Of a stretch of 64,000 nucleotides of DNA, positions 38,807 through 48,000 are shown piece after piece. The stretch spans positions 1-64,000 of the forward strand of contig CAJYLH010000006.1 of the NCBI GenBank assembly GCA_913775525.1. The letters are read 5' to 3'. Within the stretch, counting starts at the first letter, position 1; the number at the start of each line of letters is the position of its first letter. The DNA comes from an uncultured Chryseobacterium sp. (lineage in GTDB: Bacteria > Bacteroidota > Bacteroidia > Flavobacteriales > Weeksellaceae). A program made the translations under genes and the position numbers. The notes beneath the pieces are model-generated. The model worked only from the letters and a program-made list of their open reading frames with translations, was not told the origin of the DNA and searched no databases.

Positions 38807-39299
38807 AGCAAATGTTTTTTGTCGGGCAGCTGCCGGTGGGCGCAGAGGCTCCCGGAACCGTTCCCTGGATTGTCCTGTTCTGGTGTGCTGACAGGCGGTT
38901 AATCGCCTTACTGTGTTTTTAAAACGCTTTCCAGGTGCCCTTTGGCGGGGAAAAGAACCGGGTAACCAAAAAAGGATCAAAGTATTGGCCGCCGGGCACC
39001 GGAAAGCAGGAAGCATACACGGCTGCAACCGCCGGTATACTACAAAAAAACACATTTCACACTCTACATGACACGTATGTTTTGGGCTGGCTTAGAATAA
39101 TGTGGAGAACACGAAGAAATAAAACGGCGTGAAACTCTACATATCCGTCATTGAGGTACTGGTATACCGTGCACACAGATAAGAGAGCTCACGCCTAGGT
39201 CGTGAGCTTCATTACTTATCCTCTTGTGTGTCTAAAAAGTACCAGTTTTCAATGACAAGATTCTAAGCAATAGCTTCTATTGTTCGTTGAAGTATCGCA
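38807..39299. other. Structured gene-free region left of the retron operon
   Basis: No credible gene. It contains a long imperfect stem (GCTTTCCaGGTGCCC...GGCGG at 38926-38948 with CCGCC...GGGCACCGGAAAGC at 38989-39007), a small hairpin AGGCGgttaatCGCCT (38893-38909) and the nested hairpin element at 39137-39265. CTCTACAT occurs at 39060-39070 and again near 39137. Confidence 0.55.
39137..39265. repeat. Nested inverted-repeat element, possible structured RNA
   Basis: Nested complementary arms share one centre: outer GTCATTGA with TCAATGAC, then GGTAC with GTACC, CACACA with TGTGTG, GATAAG with CTTATC, and the innermost perfect AGCTCACG / CGTGAGCT around CCTAGGT. The folded form would be a ~115-nt rod. 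It lies ~150 bp before the HTH gene of the retron operon. It may be a separate small RNA, an operator region or the end of a mobile element. Confidence 0.55.
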
Positions 39300-39364
39300 A
39301 AGTTACTTTTGGGTAACTTATAATGCAAATATAATAAAAAAATCAAATCATTCGCTATAGCGAA
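39300..39364. promoter_or_regulatory. Two palindromes before the retron HTH gene
   Basis: AAGTTAC/GTAACTT (39300-39306, 39313-39319) and the perfect 14-bp palindrome TTCGCTATAGCGAA (39351-39364). They lie 50-115 bp upstream of the ATG at 39415, in the expected place for an autoregulatory operator of the HTH protein. Confidence 0.5.
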
Positions 39365-39414
39365 CAGTAATTTTATTGATAATCTTTTCATTTGGGTTAG
39401 AAATTCTCACTCAA

Positions 39415-39711
39415 ATGCCTAGCAAAGAAGACCTGAACAAGAAAAACACCCTTGTAAATAAGCACTTGTGCAATTTTATTGAAAGCAAATTTCTGCGTGA
39501 ATATCGAGATCAGGATGGTAATATTATTTCACAAAATAAATATGCTAAGCATTGCGGGATAACATCTTCTACGATTTCAAAGTTAAAATTGCCGCAAGGA
39601 TATGACGTTCCTATGTCAACCATTTATAACATTCTCAGATACGAACGGTATTCTTTAGAACAATTTTTTAAAGAGTTTGAACAGGAAAAGGGGATTAATA
39701 TTCCTGATTAA
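39415..39711 (+). CDS. Small HTH protein of the retron operon
   Basis: A 98-residue protein from ATG 39415; an in-frame TTG at 39376 is less likely. The central HTH (NKYAKHCGITSSTISKLKLPQGYDVPMSTIYNIL, split here as one domain) is XRE-like. The C-terminal tail is acidic. It is AT-rich in codon use, unlike the flanking chromosome. It precedes the PRTase gene by 15 bp and sits behind palindromic sites, so it is probably the operon repressor or a DNA-binding part of the retron toxin-antitoxin complex. Confidence 0.75.
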   Translation: MPSKEDLNKKNTLVNKHLCNFIESKFLREYRDQDGNIISQNKYAKHCGITSSTISKLKLPQGYDVPMSTIYNILRYERYSLEQFFKEFEQEKGINIPD

Positions 39712-39726
39712 TATCATAAAAAATAA

Positions 39727-40989
39727 ATGCCACATAAATATTGTTTAAATCAAGTTTCATTAAGAAAATTGGAAACTTTAATGCCTCGCTTAAAATATTC
39801 TATTTTGCCAACTAAAGTAATTAAATGGTTAGAAAATTTTGATGAGGATGAAGTGGAATCAATGCTTAATTTATTATGCATATACGAATATATACCATAC
39901 AATGAATTTTTGTCACGGTTGGATGATTATTTCGCTGATCTATTAAATACTATTCCGAAAAATGATAAAATATTAATATTTCCTTTCGGTAAAATTGGAA
40001 AAAGTGGTATGTTCGTAACCTATCCATTATCAAAGACCAAATCATTTGGAAAACGCAACACTGATATTGAAATATCAAAAGATGTAAAAAATTTAAAGAT
40101 AAGTAATGTTAAGCACATTGTCTTTCTAGATGATTTTATTGGTACAGGAAATACATTTATAAAAGATTACACTAGAAATAATGACTTACAAGAATTTATA
40201 AAAGACAATAAGATAAACAGTTTATATCTATTATCATGTATAGCAATGCAACAGGGAGTAAATTATATTAAAAGTAAAATTGATATTAAAGTTTTTGCTG
40301 ATATAAGAGACAAATTATTTGAAAATAAAAATACTCCTTTAAGTATATTTGAAACATCTTCTATAAAAAAAATTAAAAATATTGTTCAAAAATATGGTAA
40401 TAGTTTTAATTTAGAATATGATGCAAAGAAAATTACATATGGATATGGAGAAAGTCAATCTTTTATTTCTTTTTTTCATTCCACACCTAATAATACGTTG
40501 TCAATAATATGGAATGATGTAATGTGGAAGCCATTGTTTGCAAGATCCTCTAATACAAAAATGAATGAAGCAAGAGAGTTAAAAAAAAACATTTCGTTTT
40601 TTATTAATTTATGTGATAAGCTAAATATAGATTTAGAATCATCAATGAAAGACTTCAAAAACTTTAAATTTAATAATAATGGAAAAATAAAAAATTCCAA
40701 GCATGATCATTCAATAATATTATTATTATTTCTGAAGAAGAATGACTATGAAGATTTTCTTATAAGTCATATTTTAGGGCTATCACGATATGAACTTAAT
40801 TTAATATATTTAGAAGCTAAAAACTGTGATCTAATTGATAATCAATACAAAATCACAAGTAAGGGACAGAAATTTTTAAAAGAAATTTCTAAAATAACAT
40901 ATAAAGAAAGTATTAGAGAAGAAAACAATTATAATTTAATGATTAAAAATCACTTATATTTGCCATCAATGCTTAACGGAGCGACATAG
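39727..40989 (+). CDS. PRTase-like retron effector with C-terminal winged helix
   Basis: A 420-residue protein. A phosphoribosyltransferase core holds the PRPP loop HIVFLDDFIGTGNTF (Val132 on, with adjacent Asp residues as in PRTases), preceded by ILIFPFGKIGKSG. A second conserved block reads ESQSFISFFHSTPNNTLSIIW (~240-260). The C-terminal ~70 residues look like a winged helix (YELNLIYLEAKN, then YKITSKGQKFL). The PRTase + HTH + reverse transcriptase set matches one of the known retron classes (type III in the Mestre scheme, from memory). In such systems the effector is held inactive by the RT-msDNA complex and released by phage. The gene is about 75% AT and its stop codon touches the a1 arm of the ncRNA. 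Confidence 0.8.
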   Translation: MPHKYCLNQVSLRKLETLMPRLKYSILPTKVIKWLENFDEDEVESMLNLLCIYEYIPYNEFLSRLDDYFADLLNTIPKNDKILIFPFGKIGKSGMFVTYPLSKTKSFGKRNTDIEISKDVKNLKISNVKHIVFLDDFIGTGNTFIKDYTRNNDLQEFIKDNKINSLYLLSCIAMQQGVNYIKSKIDIKVFADIRDKLFENKNTPLSIFETSSIKKIKNIVQKYGNSFNLEYDAKKITYGYGESQSFISFFHSTPNNTLSIIWNDVMWKPLFARSSNTKMNEARELKKNISFFINLCDKLNIDLESSMKDFKNFKFNNNGKIKNSKHDHSIILLLFLKKNDYEDFLISHILGLSRYELNLIYLEAKNCDLIDNQYKITSKGQKFLKEISKITYKESIREENNYNLMIKNHLYLPSMLNGAT

Positions 40990-41195
40990 TTTTGTTAGAA
41001 TATAGAATCTACGGATTCATCTCGGGGTAATTATGTCGAGATTTATTAAGGTAAGTTTATGATTGGGGTAACTGTACGTTCAATTTTACGTTTAAAGGTA
41101 TATCAAAGTCCTTTACCCCCTCTATCAATCCATTACATAGAAATTTGATATCCATTCAAAAATAATATTTAACTTTCAGGAAAGAAGTAACAAAA
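40990..41195 (+). ncRNA. Candidate retron msr-msd RNA
   Basis: The gap between effector and RT is bounded by complementary 8-bp ends, TTTTGTTA (40990-40997, a1) and TAACAAAA (41188-41195, a2). A G follows a1 directly (40998), where the priming guanosine is expected. Inside are msr-like hairpins GAATC-TACG-GATTC (41005-41018) and ATCTCG/CGAGAT (41019-41042). A longer msd-like stem follows, GATTGGGGTAA (41061-41071) with TTACCCCC (41113-41120) and CAATC (41126-41130). Order and position just upstream of the RT agree with known retrons. The exact msd boundaries are not known. Confidence 0.7.
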
Positions 41196-41196
41196 T

Positions 41197-42348
41197 ATGT
41201 CGTTTCCGATTAAGCAATTTATTAAAAATGCTCAAATTCAAAGAAAATCTCAAGAATATATTGAGACATGCTTAGCATATATTAACAAATTGCAAGAAAA
41301 TAATTTTCCTGTGATATTTTCTGTTATCCATTTATCTATCTTAATGGGTATTCAGTCAAATTTTCTGACTCTTCTAATAGGTGAAAGTAAAGTAGATGGT
41401 TACAAATATTTTGAACTGAAATCGTCGCGATATAAAAAATTTTTAATTAAGAAGAAAAGAAAGGGTTATAGAGAAATTATGGCACCCTCAAAAGATTTAA
41501 AATACATTCAGAAATGGATTCTTGTAAATATACTTTCTAAACATAAACTAAGTAATTCTTGTAAAGGTTTTAGAGTAGGTGTATCAATTTATGATAATGC
41601 TATAGAGCATGAATCAGCAACTACAATTTTAAAAATTGATTTACTAAAGTTTTATGATACAATAACAGATAGAAGAGTATATGGCGTATTTAAGAAAATG
41701 GGTTACGCATCAAATCTGTCTTATTCTCTAGCAAAATTATGCACATTTTCACATGGCAAAAAATTTTGGGATTCATTACTTGATTCCGAAAAAAAAATTT
41801 TCTCATATTATTTAGAAACTGATCCACCAATTTTGCCACAAGGTGCACCAACAAGTCCAATGCTAGCTAATATAATTGCAACTCATATGGACTTTCGTTT
41901 CGAAAAGCTAGGAGAAAAAATGAATTTCAAATATACTAGATATGCTGACGATTTAACATTCTCAATTAAAAAAGAAGGTATTTTACCATCGATTAATTTC
42001 ATAAAAAGAATTATTAATGAAGAAGGTTTTTTTGTAAATGATGAAAAAACGTCATTTATGAAAAGTGGTATGAAACAATATGTTACAGGTCTAACTACAA
42101 CAAATGGGGTAAATATATCGAAGAAGACGCGAAAAGAGATATTTATGCATATACATTATTGTAGAAAATTTGGAGTTGAAAGTCATTTAAATTATAGGAA
42201 GTCTAGTAAAAATGAATTCAAAAACTATTCAGTTTCAAACTATCATGATTGGTTGTTTGGACATATATGCTTTATTAACTCTATAAATAAAGCATATAGT
42301 GAAAAATTGCTAGAAGATTTTAAAAAAATAAATTGGATCTTGGATTAA
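41197..42348 (+). CDS. Retron reverse transcriptase
   Basis: A 383-residue RT. The three retron hallmarks are present: NAxxH (NAIEH, 134-138), the catalytic YADD (249-252, in RYADDLTFS) and VTG (296-298, in YVTGLTTTNG). LKIDLLKFYDTI supplies the first catalytic Asp, and QGAPTSPMLANI matches RT domain 4. It copies the msd part of its own RNA into msDNA joined to RNA by a 2'-5' bond. It lies after HTH and PRTase genes and directly behind the msr-msd candidate, whose a2 arm ends 1 bp before the ATG. Very AT-rich, a sign of horizontal transfer. Confidence 0.95.
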   Translation: MSFPIKQFIKNAQIQRKSQEYIETCLAYINKLQENNFPVIFSVIHLSILMGIQSNFLTLLIGESKVDGYKYFELKSSRYKKFLIKKKRKGYREIMAPSKDLKYIQKWILVNILSKHKLSNSCKGFRVGVSIYDNAIEHESATTILKIDLLKFYDTITDRRVYGVFKKMGYASNLSYSLAKLCTFSHGKKFWDSLLDSEKKIFSYYLETDPPILPQGAPTSPMLANIIATHMDFRFEKLGEKMNFKYTRYADDLTFSIKKEGILPSINFIKRIINEEGFFVNDEKTSFMKSGMKQYVTGLTTTNGVNISKKTRKEIFMHIHYCRKFGVESHLNYRKSSKNEFKNYSVSNYHDWLFGHICFINSINKAYSEKLLEDFKKINWILD

Positions 42349-42462
42349 ACACTCATTCAGTAATTAAAGTATATAAATGTAAAGTTAGATTTGTAAGACT
42401 ACGATTTATAAATTACTTAGAATATATTTAAGTTTTCTATAACTATAAAATATAATATAAAA

Positions 42463-42648
42463 AACAGAGCCCACCATCCTATGAGCCCTGCAAGAAAAAA
42501 ATTAGCGGTAGAGTTTATTATTTTTTAATGATATTGGGAGGTGTGAGGGGATTCTGGTCCCAGCCGCCGCCCAAGCCCGATAGATGGCTACGCTGTTGAT
42601 CCTTTTTTCCACCAGTTCAAACTTAGATTCCAGGGCATCGCGCTGGGT
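42463..42648 (-). repeat. Left copy of a duplicated efflux gene tail
   Basis: Aligns with 43563-43761 in the same orientation at high identity but with small deletions. The shared segment starts with AACAGAGCCCACC outside the gene and ends inside it at CGCTGGGT. The two copies flank the zinc-ribbon gene (42793-43377). The rest of 42349-42792 is AT-rich and empty apart from the promoter at 42707. Confidence 0.85.
42518..42648 (-). pseudogene. Remnant of the efflux outer membrane protein 3' end
   Basis: Encodes the last ~45 codons of the protein at 43618-45093 (ending in the same PPxIIKK-type tail) but carries a one-base deletion and a 12-bp deletion, and has no 5' part. It is a non-functional fragment left by a duplication. 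Confidence 0.8.
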
Positions 42649-42706
42649 TTTATCAAGGTATTTAAAACAGGTGATGCATTATATAAAATCCGACATTAGA
42701 ACTTTG

Positions 42707-42714
42707 TATATTTG
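42707..42714 (+). promoter_or_regulatory. -7 promoter box, TATATTTG
   Basis: Perfect TAnnTTTG, 78 bp before the ATG at 42793. It overlaps an in-frame TTG at 42712, which argues against that codon as the start. The -33 box is not clear. Confidence 0.45.
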
Positions 42715-42792
42715 AGTACTCATAAACTCAACGTATCAATATACCGTGGACAGAGAAACTTCCCAAACATTAGAAATTACTTTAGCCGTCTG

Positions 42793-43377
42793 ATGACTGA
42801 TCATGAGAAGCTGGCTCTAAAATATCATATGTACATGGATAAAGCTGACGACAATGCCCATATGAGAAAATTATTGATAGACAGAGGCTGGATTACTCAA
42901 ACCCCTGAAATAACGCAGTATCTGAAAAACGGATATGAAGAATTCGAATTATCGGTTGCCCAACGGATCATGGAAGAAACTCCTGATCAGGTTTTCCTGA
43001 ACCACTGCCCGAAGTGTCATACATTAGCAAGGACACCCTATGCAAGACAATGCAGATTCTGCGGACATTACTGGCATGATATTGTTGTAGCACAGTTTAA
43101 ACTTAACCGAGCTTTTCACGTGACCAACAGACCGTTTTTTCTTTTGGGCCAGGTAACTAAAGGAAAAATTGAGAAAGGACAATTTATGGACCTTACCTTC
43201 TTGGGACTTAACAAACGTCCTATGATAGAAGCGATAGAATATGGTCTTAGAAGAGAGGATGGCAGCAGTTGGGAAGAAGTCGGCCTGGGAACCAATGAAC
43301 TAACAGAAGAAGACAAGGCCTATCTCATAAAAGCCGGCTCTTTTATCACCCCGTTCGACATCATCAGGGAACGATAA
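42793..43377 (+). CDS. Hypothetical zinc-ribbon protein with EF-Tu domain-2-like end
   Basis: A 194-residue protein from ATG 42793 (MTDHEKLALKYHMYMDK). The upstream TTG at 42712 overlaps the promoter. A helical N-terminal third leads to a treble-Cys/His zinc ribbon (CPKCHT, then CRFCGHYWHD). The C-terminal part, RPFFLLGQVTKGKIEKGQFMD and so on, resembles the beta-barrel domain 2 of translation factors (FxIxGxVxxGxIxxG). I do not recognise a named family. It is neighboured by duplicated efflux-gene tails, so it was probably brought in or moved by rearrangement. It has no obvious operon partner. Confidence 0.7.
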   Translation: MTDHEKLALKYHMYMDKADDNAHMRKLLIDRGWITQTPEITQYLKNGYEEFELSVAQRIMEETPDQVFLNHCPKCHTLARTPYARQCRFCGHYWHDIVVAQFKLNRAFHVTNRPFFLLGQVTKGKIEKGQFMDLTFLGLNKRPMIEAIEYGLRREDGSSWEEVGLGTNELTEEDKAYLIKAGSFITPFDIIRER

Positions 43378-43562
43378 ATATAATTTATAATCATATTTCA
43401 TTAAGCATCATCAATCTATTTTGTGATTTTGACTCCGTTGAACTTCGTTTTGTGGCGAAAAAAATCCTAAAGATTAACCCCTATATATGTATTGAGATCA
43501 CATTAAACGTTCTGTTTAAATCTTTCAGAATAACATAGAAACGGATTAAAAATACATCAAAT

Positions 43563-43761
43563 AACAGAGCCCACCATCCGGTGAGCCCTGCAAGAAAAAA
43601 ATTAGCGATAGAGTATTTTATTTTTTAATGATATCGGGAGGTGTAAGGGGATTCTGGTCCCAGCCGCCGCCCAATGCCCGGTAGATGGCTACGCTGGCTT
43701 TCAGCTGGTTGATCCTTTTTTCCACCAGTTCAAACTTAGATTCCAGGGCATCGCGCTGGGT
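43563..43761 (-). repeat. Right, intact copy of the duplicated efflux gene tail
   Basis: The functional 3' end of the outer membrane efflux gene plus ~55 bp downstream, duplicated at 42463-42648. The 43378-43562 gap is otherwise featureless. Confidence 0.85.
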
Positions 43762-45093
43762 GAGCAGCACTTCCATATAATCGGCCCGGGCGTATTTGAA
43801 CAGGTCGTTGGAGATGTCGATGGACTGGGTTAAGGCATCCACTTCCTGCGCTTTGATGTCGTAACTGCTTTTCATATTCTGAATTTTCGCCAGCTGATTG
43901 GCCACTTCGATGTAGGCGGCCAGGACGGTCTGCTCATAATGGTAGACGGCCTGCACCTGCTTCGCATTGGCGTTGTAGTAGGCGGCTTTGATGGCGGCGC
44001 GGTTGATCAGCGGTGCGGTAAGCTCGCCGGCCAGCGAGAACAGGAATGATTCCGGCTTGATGAGGTAGGCAGGATTGAAGGCCTGCAGCCCGATCCCGGC
44101 CCCGATATCCAGCGAAGGATAAAACCTCGCCTTCGCCGACTTGATGTCCAGCCTGGTTGCGGCGAGTTCGTATTCCGCCTCCTTGATGTCCGGACGGTTT
44201 TCCAACAGCTCGGAAGGAATCCCGGCATACACCACCGGCGGAACCACAGCATCGAAATTATCATGGCTGCGTTCTACCGGCTGCGGGAACCTTCCCACCA
44301 GGTAATTGATGCGGTTTTCGGTCTCCACAATTTTTTGCTGGATGTCGTACTGCATGCCCTGGGTTTTCAGCACGAGGGCCTGGAACCTTTTCACGGCCAG
44401 CTCATTGGAGCGGGCGTTCTTTTTCAGTTCCTTGATGATGTTCAGCGCATCGTTCTGGATCTTGATGTTCTCATTCAGGATCACCTGCTCGTTATCCAGC
44501 GCCAGCAGCTCGTAGTAGGAATCGGCAATTTCGGAAATGAGGTTGGTGACCATGAAGTTCCGGCCCTCGATGCTGGCCAGGTAACGTTGTACCTGCGCAC
44601 GGGTGGCGTTGTGGAGCTTGCCCCAGATATCAGTTTCCCATTTGGCCTGCACACCAGCCCCGAAATCGAAGAGCGGATCCGGCATTTCCTTTCCGGGCTC
44701 GATCTCGGTATTGGCTTCCATGGCGCCGATATTGGTGTAGCGGCTGACCTTGTCTACGCCCACTCCGGCTTTCAGGCCAACGGATGGGAGGTACTCCCCT
44801 TTCCGGGCCTTGATTTCATTTTTTGAAATTTCAATTTCCTGAAGCATGATGTTCAGCTCCTGGTTGTTTTTCAGGGCCTCGGTGATGAGGGCCTGAAGGT
44901 TGGGATCGCTGAAATATTCGTTCCATTTCAGCTTCCCGGAATTGGTGGTGTCATTTTCGGCACCGGCATATTTTTCCGGCACGGTCCTGTTTTCCGCCCG
45001 CTGCCGGATGTCGACGGGCTTACACGCCGCAAGGCCGAGCAGCAGTACCGACCAGCCTGCGTACTGGTATATTTTTCTTCTGTTCTTATTCAT
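43618..45093 (-). CDS. RND efflux outer membrane lipoprotein (TolC/NodT family)
   Basis: A 491-residue protein with a lipobox (LLGLAAC) and two OEP repeats forming the trans-periplasmic channel. QALITEALKNNQELNIMLQEIE starts the first repeat and RPDIKEAEYELAATRLDIKSAKARFYPSLDIG the second. It exports substrates across the outer membrane with the permease and adaptor. It overlaps the permease gene by 8 bp and is the last gene of the operon. Its 3' end is duplicated at 42463-42648. Confidence 0.95.
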   Translation of the reverse strand: MNKNRRKIYQYAGWSVLLLGLAACKPVDIRQRAENRTVPEKYAGAENDTTNSGKLKWNEYFSDPNLQALITEALKNNQELNIMLQEIEISKNEIKARKGEYLPSVGLKAGVGVDKVSRYTNIGAMEANTEIEPGKEMPDPLFDFGAGVQAKWETDIWGKLHNATRAQVQRYLASIEGRNFMVTNLISEIADSYYELLALDNEQVILNENIKIQNDALNIIKELKKNARSNELAVKRFQALVLKTQGMQYDIQQKIVETENRINYLVGRFPQPVERSHDNFDAVVPPVVYAGIPSELLENRPDIKEAEYELAATRLDIKSAKARFYPSLDIGAGIGLQAFNPAYLIKPESFLFSLAGELTAPLINRAAIKAAYYNANAKQVQAVYHYEQTVLAAYIEVANQLAKIQNMKSSYDIKAQEVDALTQSIDISNDLFKYARADYMEVLLTQRDALESKFELVEKRINQLKASVAIYRALGGGWDQNPLTPPDIIKK

Positions 45094-48000
45094 AATGGAT
45101 CATGTCTTCGCTTAATGGTGATTCGTCTTCGTCTTTGATCATCTTCCTGCCGTCTGATAATTTGGCAAAAATGTAGTAGAGCCCCGGGATCACAATGACC
45201 CCGAACAGGGTCCCAATGAGCATTCCGCCCAATGCTGAAGCCCCGATGGTATGGTTCCCGATCGCCCCGGCTCCGCTGGCAAATACCAATGGTACGAGTC
45301 CGGCAATAAATGCAAAGGAGGTCATAAGAATTGGCCTGAAACGGGCTTTTGAGCCTTCAATCGCCGCTTCCAGGATGGAATCTCCTGCCTGTCTCCTCTT
45401 CACGGCAAATTCAACGATCAATACCGCGTTTTTACCAAGGAGCCCGATGATCATGATGAGCCCTACCTGAGCGTAGATGTCATTTTCCAGCCCCATCGCT
45501 TTCAGCAATAAGAAAGAACCGAATACCCCCACCGGAAGAGACAGCAATACGGCAAACGGAATGATAAAGCTTTCATACTGCGCCGCAAGCACGAGATACA
45601 CGAATACGAGTACCACGAGGAATACATAAATGGCTTCGTTACCGCGCTGCGCTTCATCATAAGATAGTCCTTCCCAAGCCACTTTATAGCCGTGAGGCAG
45701 GCTTTTCGCCGCAGTTTCGTTGATCGCCTGGATGGCATCTGCCGTAGTATAGCCCGGCGCCGGAAGCCCTCGGATGGCTGCCGAATTGTACATATTGTAC
45801 CGCGTGATCTCGTTTGGACCCTGGGTCTTCTTCATCGTCATGAATGCGGAATACGGCACCATTTCATTGTGGTCGTTCTTCACGTACAGGTTCATGATAT
45901 CGGTAGGCAGCCTCCTGAATTCCGGTGACGACTGCACGTACACCTTGAAGAACTGTCCGAACCGGATGAAGCCCTGTTCATAGGTACTTCCGATCAGGAT
46001 ATTCAGGTTGTCCATGGCTTTACCGATGGAAACACCTTTCTGCATCGCCGCATTATTATCGAAAACCAATTCGTACTGAGGGTAATTCGCCGCGAAAAAG
46101 GTGAAGACGCCGCTCAGCTCCTTGCGTTTTTTAAGCTGGGCGATGAAGTCTTTATTCACCTTATCGAAATCCTGGTAGTTGGTGGTCCTGTTCAGGTCCA
46201 GCAAACGTACGGAGAACCCTCCCGAAGATCCGAATCCGGGTACTGCCGGCGGTTCAAAGAACTCGATGGTCGCTCCGAGGTTTTTGGATTTTTCTTCCAG
46301 CTCTTCCATGATTTCCTTCACGTCATGCTTACGGTCGCCCCAGCTTTTCAGGTTGATCAGACAGGTTCCGGCATTGGAGCCGCGGCCTTCGGTCATGATC
46401 TCATAGCCGGCGAGTGATGAAACGGATTCCACACCGTCCACGCCCTGGCAGATTTTCTGCAACGCCCTGGACACTTTATTGGTCTGCTCCAAAGTAGATC
46501 CCGGCGGCGTCTGGATAATGGCGTAAATGGTTCCCTGGTCTTCATTCGGGATAAATCCTCCAGGCAAAGTTTTGTTCACAATAAATATCCCTACGCAGAA
46601 GGCAACCAGGATTCCCCAGGTCACCACCTTGCGGCTGACGATCTTTCTTAAAAAGGTAGCGTATTTCCCGGTGATTTTATCGAACCCACGGTTAAAGGAA
46701 TCCAATGATCTTGTGAACAGATTGGATTTTTTAGGTTTACCGTGGTTGTTCTTCAACAGCATCGCAGCCAGAACCGGTGTTAAAGTAAGCGCCACCACCG
46801 CAGAAATCACAATGGAGCTGGCCATGGTGATGGAAAACTGACGGTAAAATGTTCCTACTGGTCCGGTCATGAAAGATATTGGGATGAACACGGCCACCAT
46901 CACCGCCGTAATGGCAATGATCGCTCCGGCAATTTCGCCCATCACTTCTTTTACCGCCTTGTACGGAGATATGTTGCTCTCCTCCATTTTCGCATGCACG
47001 GCTTCGATCACCACAATGGCGTTATCCACCACAATCCCAATAGCGAGCACCAACGCAAAAAGCGTCACGAGGTTGATAGACAGCCCGAACAACTGGATCA
47101 CGAAGAAGGTCCCGATCAGGGAAACCGGCACGGCGATAATCGGGATCAGCGTTGAACGCCAGTCGCCCAGGAAGATGAACACCACAATCGCCACAAGGAT
47201 GAACGCATCCCTCAGCGTGTGCATCACCTGCTCCACCGAAGCATCCAGGAACTGCGAAACGTCATAACTGATTTTATAATCGACTCCCGGAGGGAAGTTT
47301 CCTTTCATTTCCTCCAGCTTGGCCTTCACGTCTTTGATCACATCATTGGCATTGCTTCCGTAGTTCTGCTTCAGTACGATGGAAGCGGATGGATGGCCGT
47401 CGAGGTTGGAATAAATATCAAAGAACTCACTGCCCAGTTCCACTTTCGCCACATCCTTCAGCTTGATATTCTCTCCTTCGGAATTGGAACGCACGATGAT
47501 ATTCTCATATTCTTCCGGCGTGTTGTACTGGCCTTTGTAGGTCAGCACATATTCCAGCGACTGCGCCGCAATCCCCGAACTCTGCCCGATCCTTCCGGGA
47601 CGCCCGATGATGCTCTGCTCCCCGATGGCTTTCATCACCTCATCCACCGAAAGGTCGTAGGCACGCATCCTGTCGGGATTCAGCCAGATCCTCATGGCAT
47701 ACCTTCGGCTTCCCAGGATCTGGGATTTGGCAATCCCGTGGATCCGGTTGATTTCAGGAATGATGTTAACGGTAGCATAGTTGTACAGGAATTTTTCATC
47801 CATATCCTTGCTGGTGCTGTACAGGTTGACGTACATCAGCATACTCGGCTGGATCGGGTTCACCACTACCCCTTCTTTCTGCACGAGCTCCGGCAGGAGC
47901 GGCATTACCTGGTCCACCCTGGTTTTTACAAGTACAACCGCCTCATTGGGATTGGTTCCAGGATCAAAGACCACATTCACTGTGGCTTCCCCGGCACTGG

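Noticed and set aside
38807-39055. N-terminal extension of the hypothetical gene at 38279
   Set aside because: The extension is Arg/Pro-rich, overlaps strong inverted repeats and precedes a normal ATG at 38804-38806.
38935-39132. 65-residue plus-strand open frame
   Set aside because: It lies across the bulged stem of the structured region, with no start signal or recognisable domain.
39137-39265. Retron ncRNA in the upstream hairpin region
   Set aside because: The gap directly before the RT (40990-41195) has matching a1/a2 ends and the expected hairpins, so the upstream element is better kept as separate.
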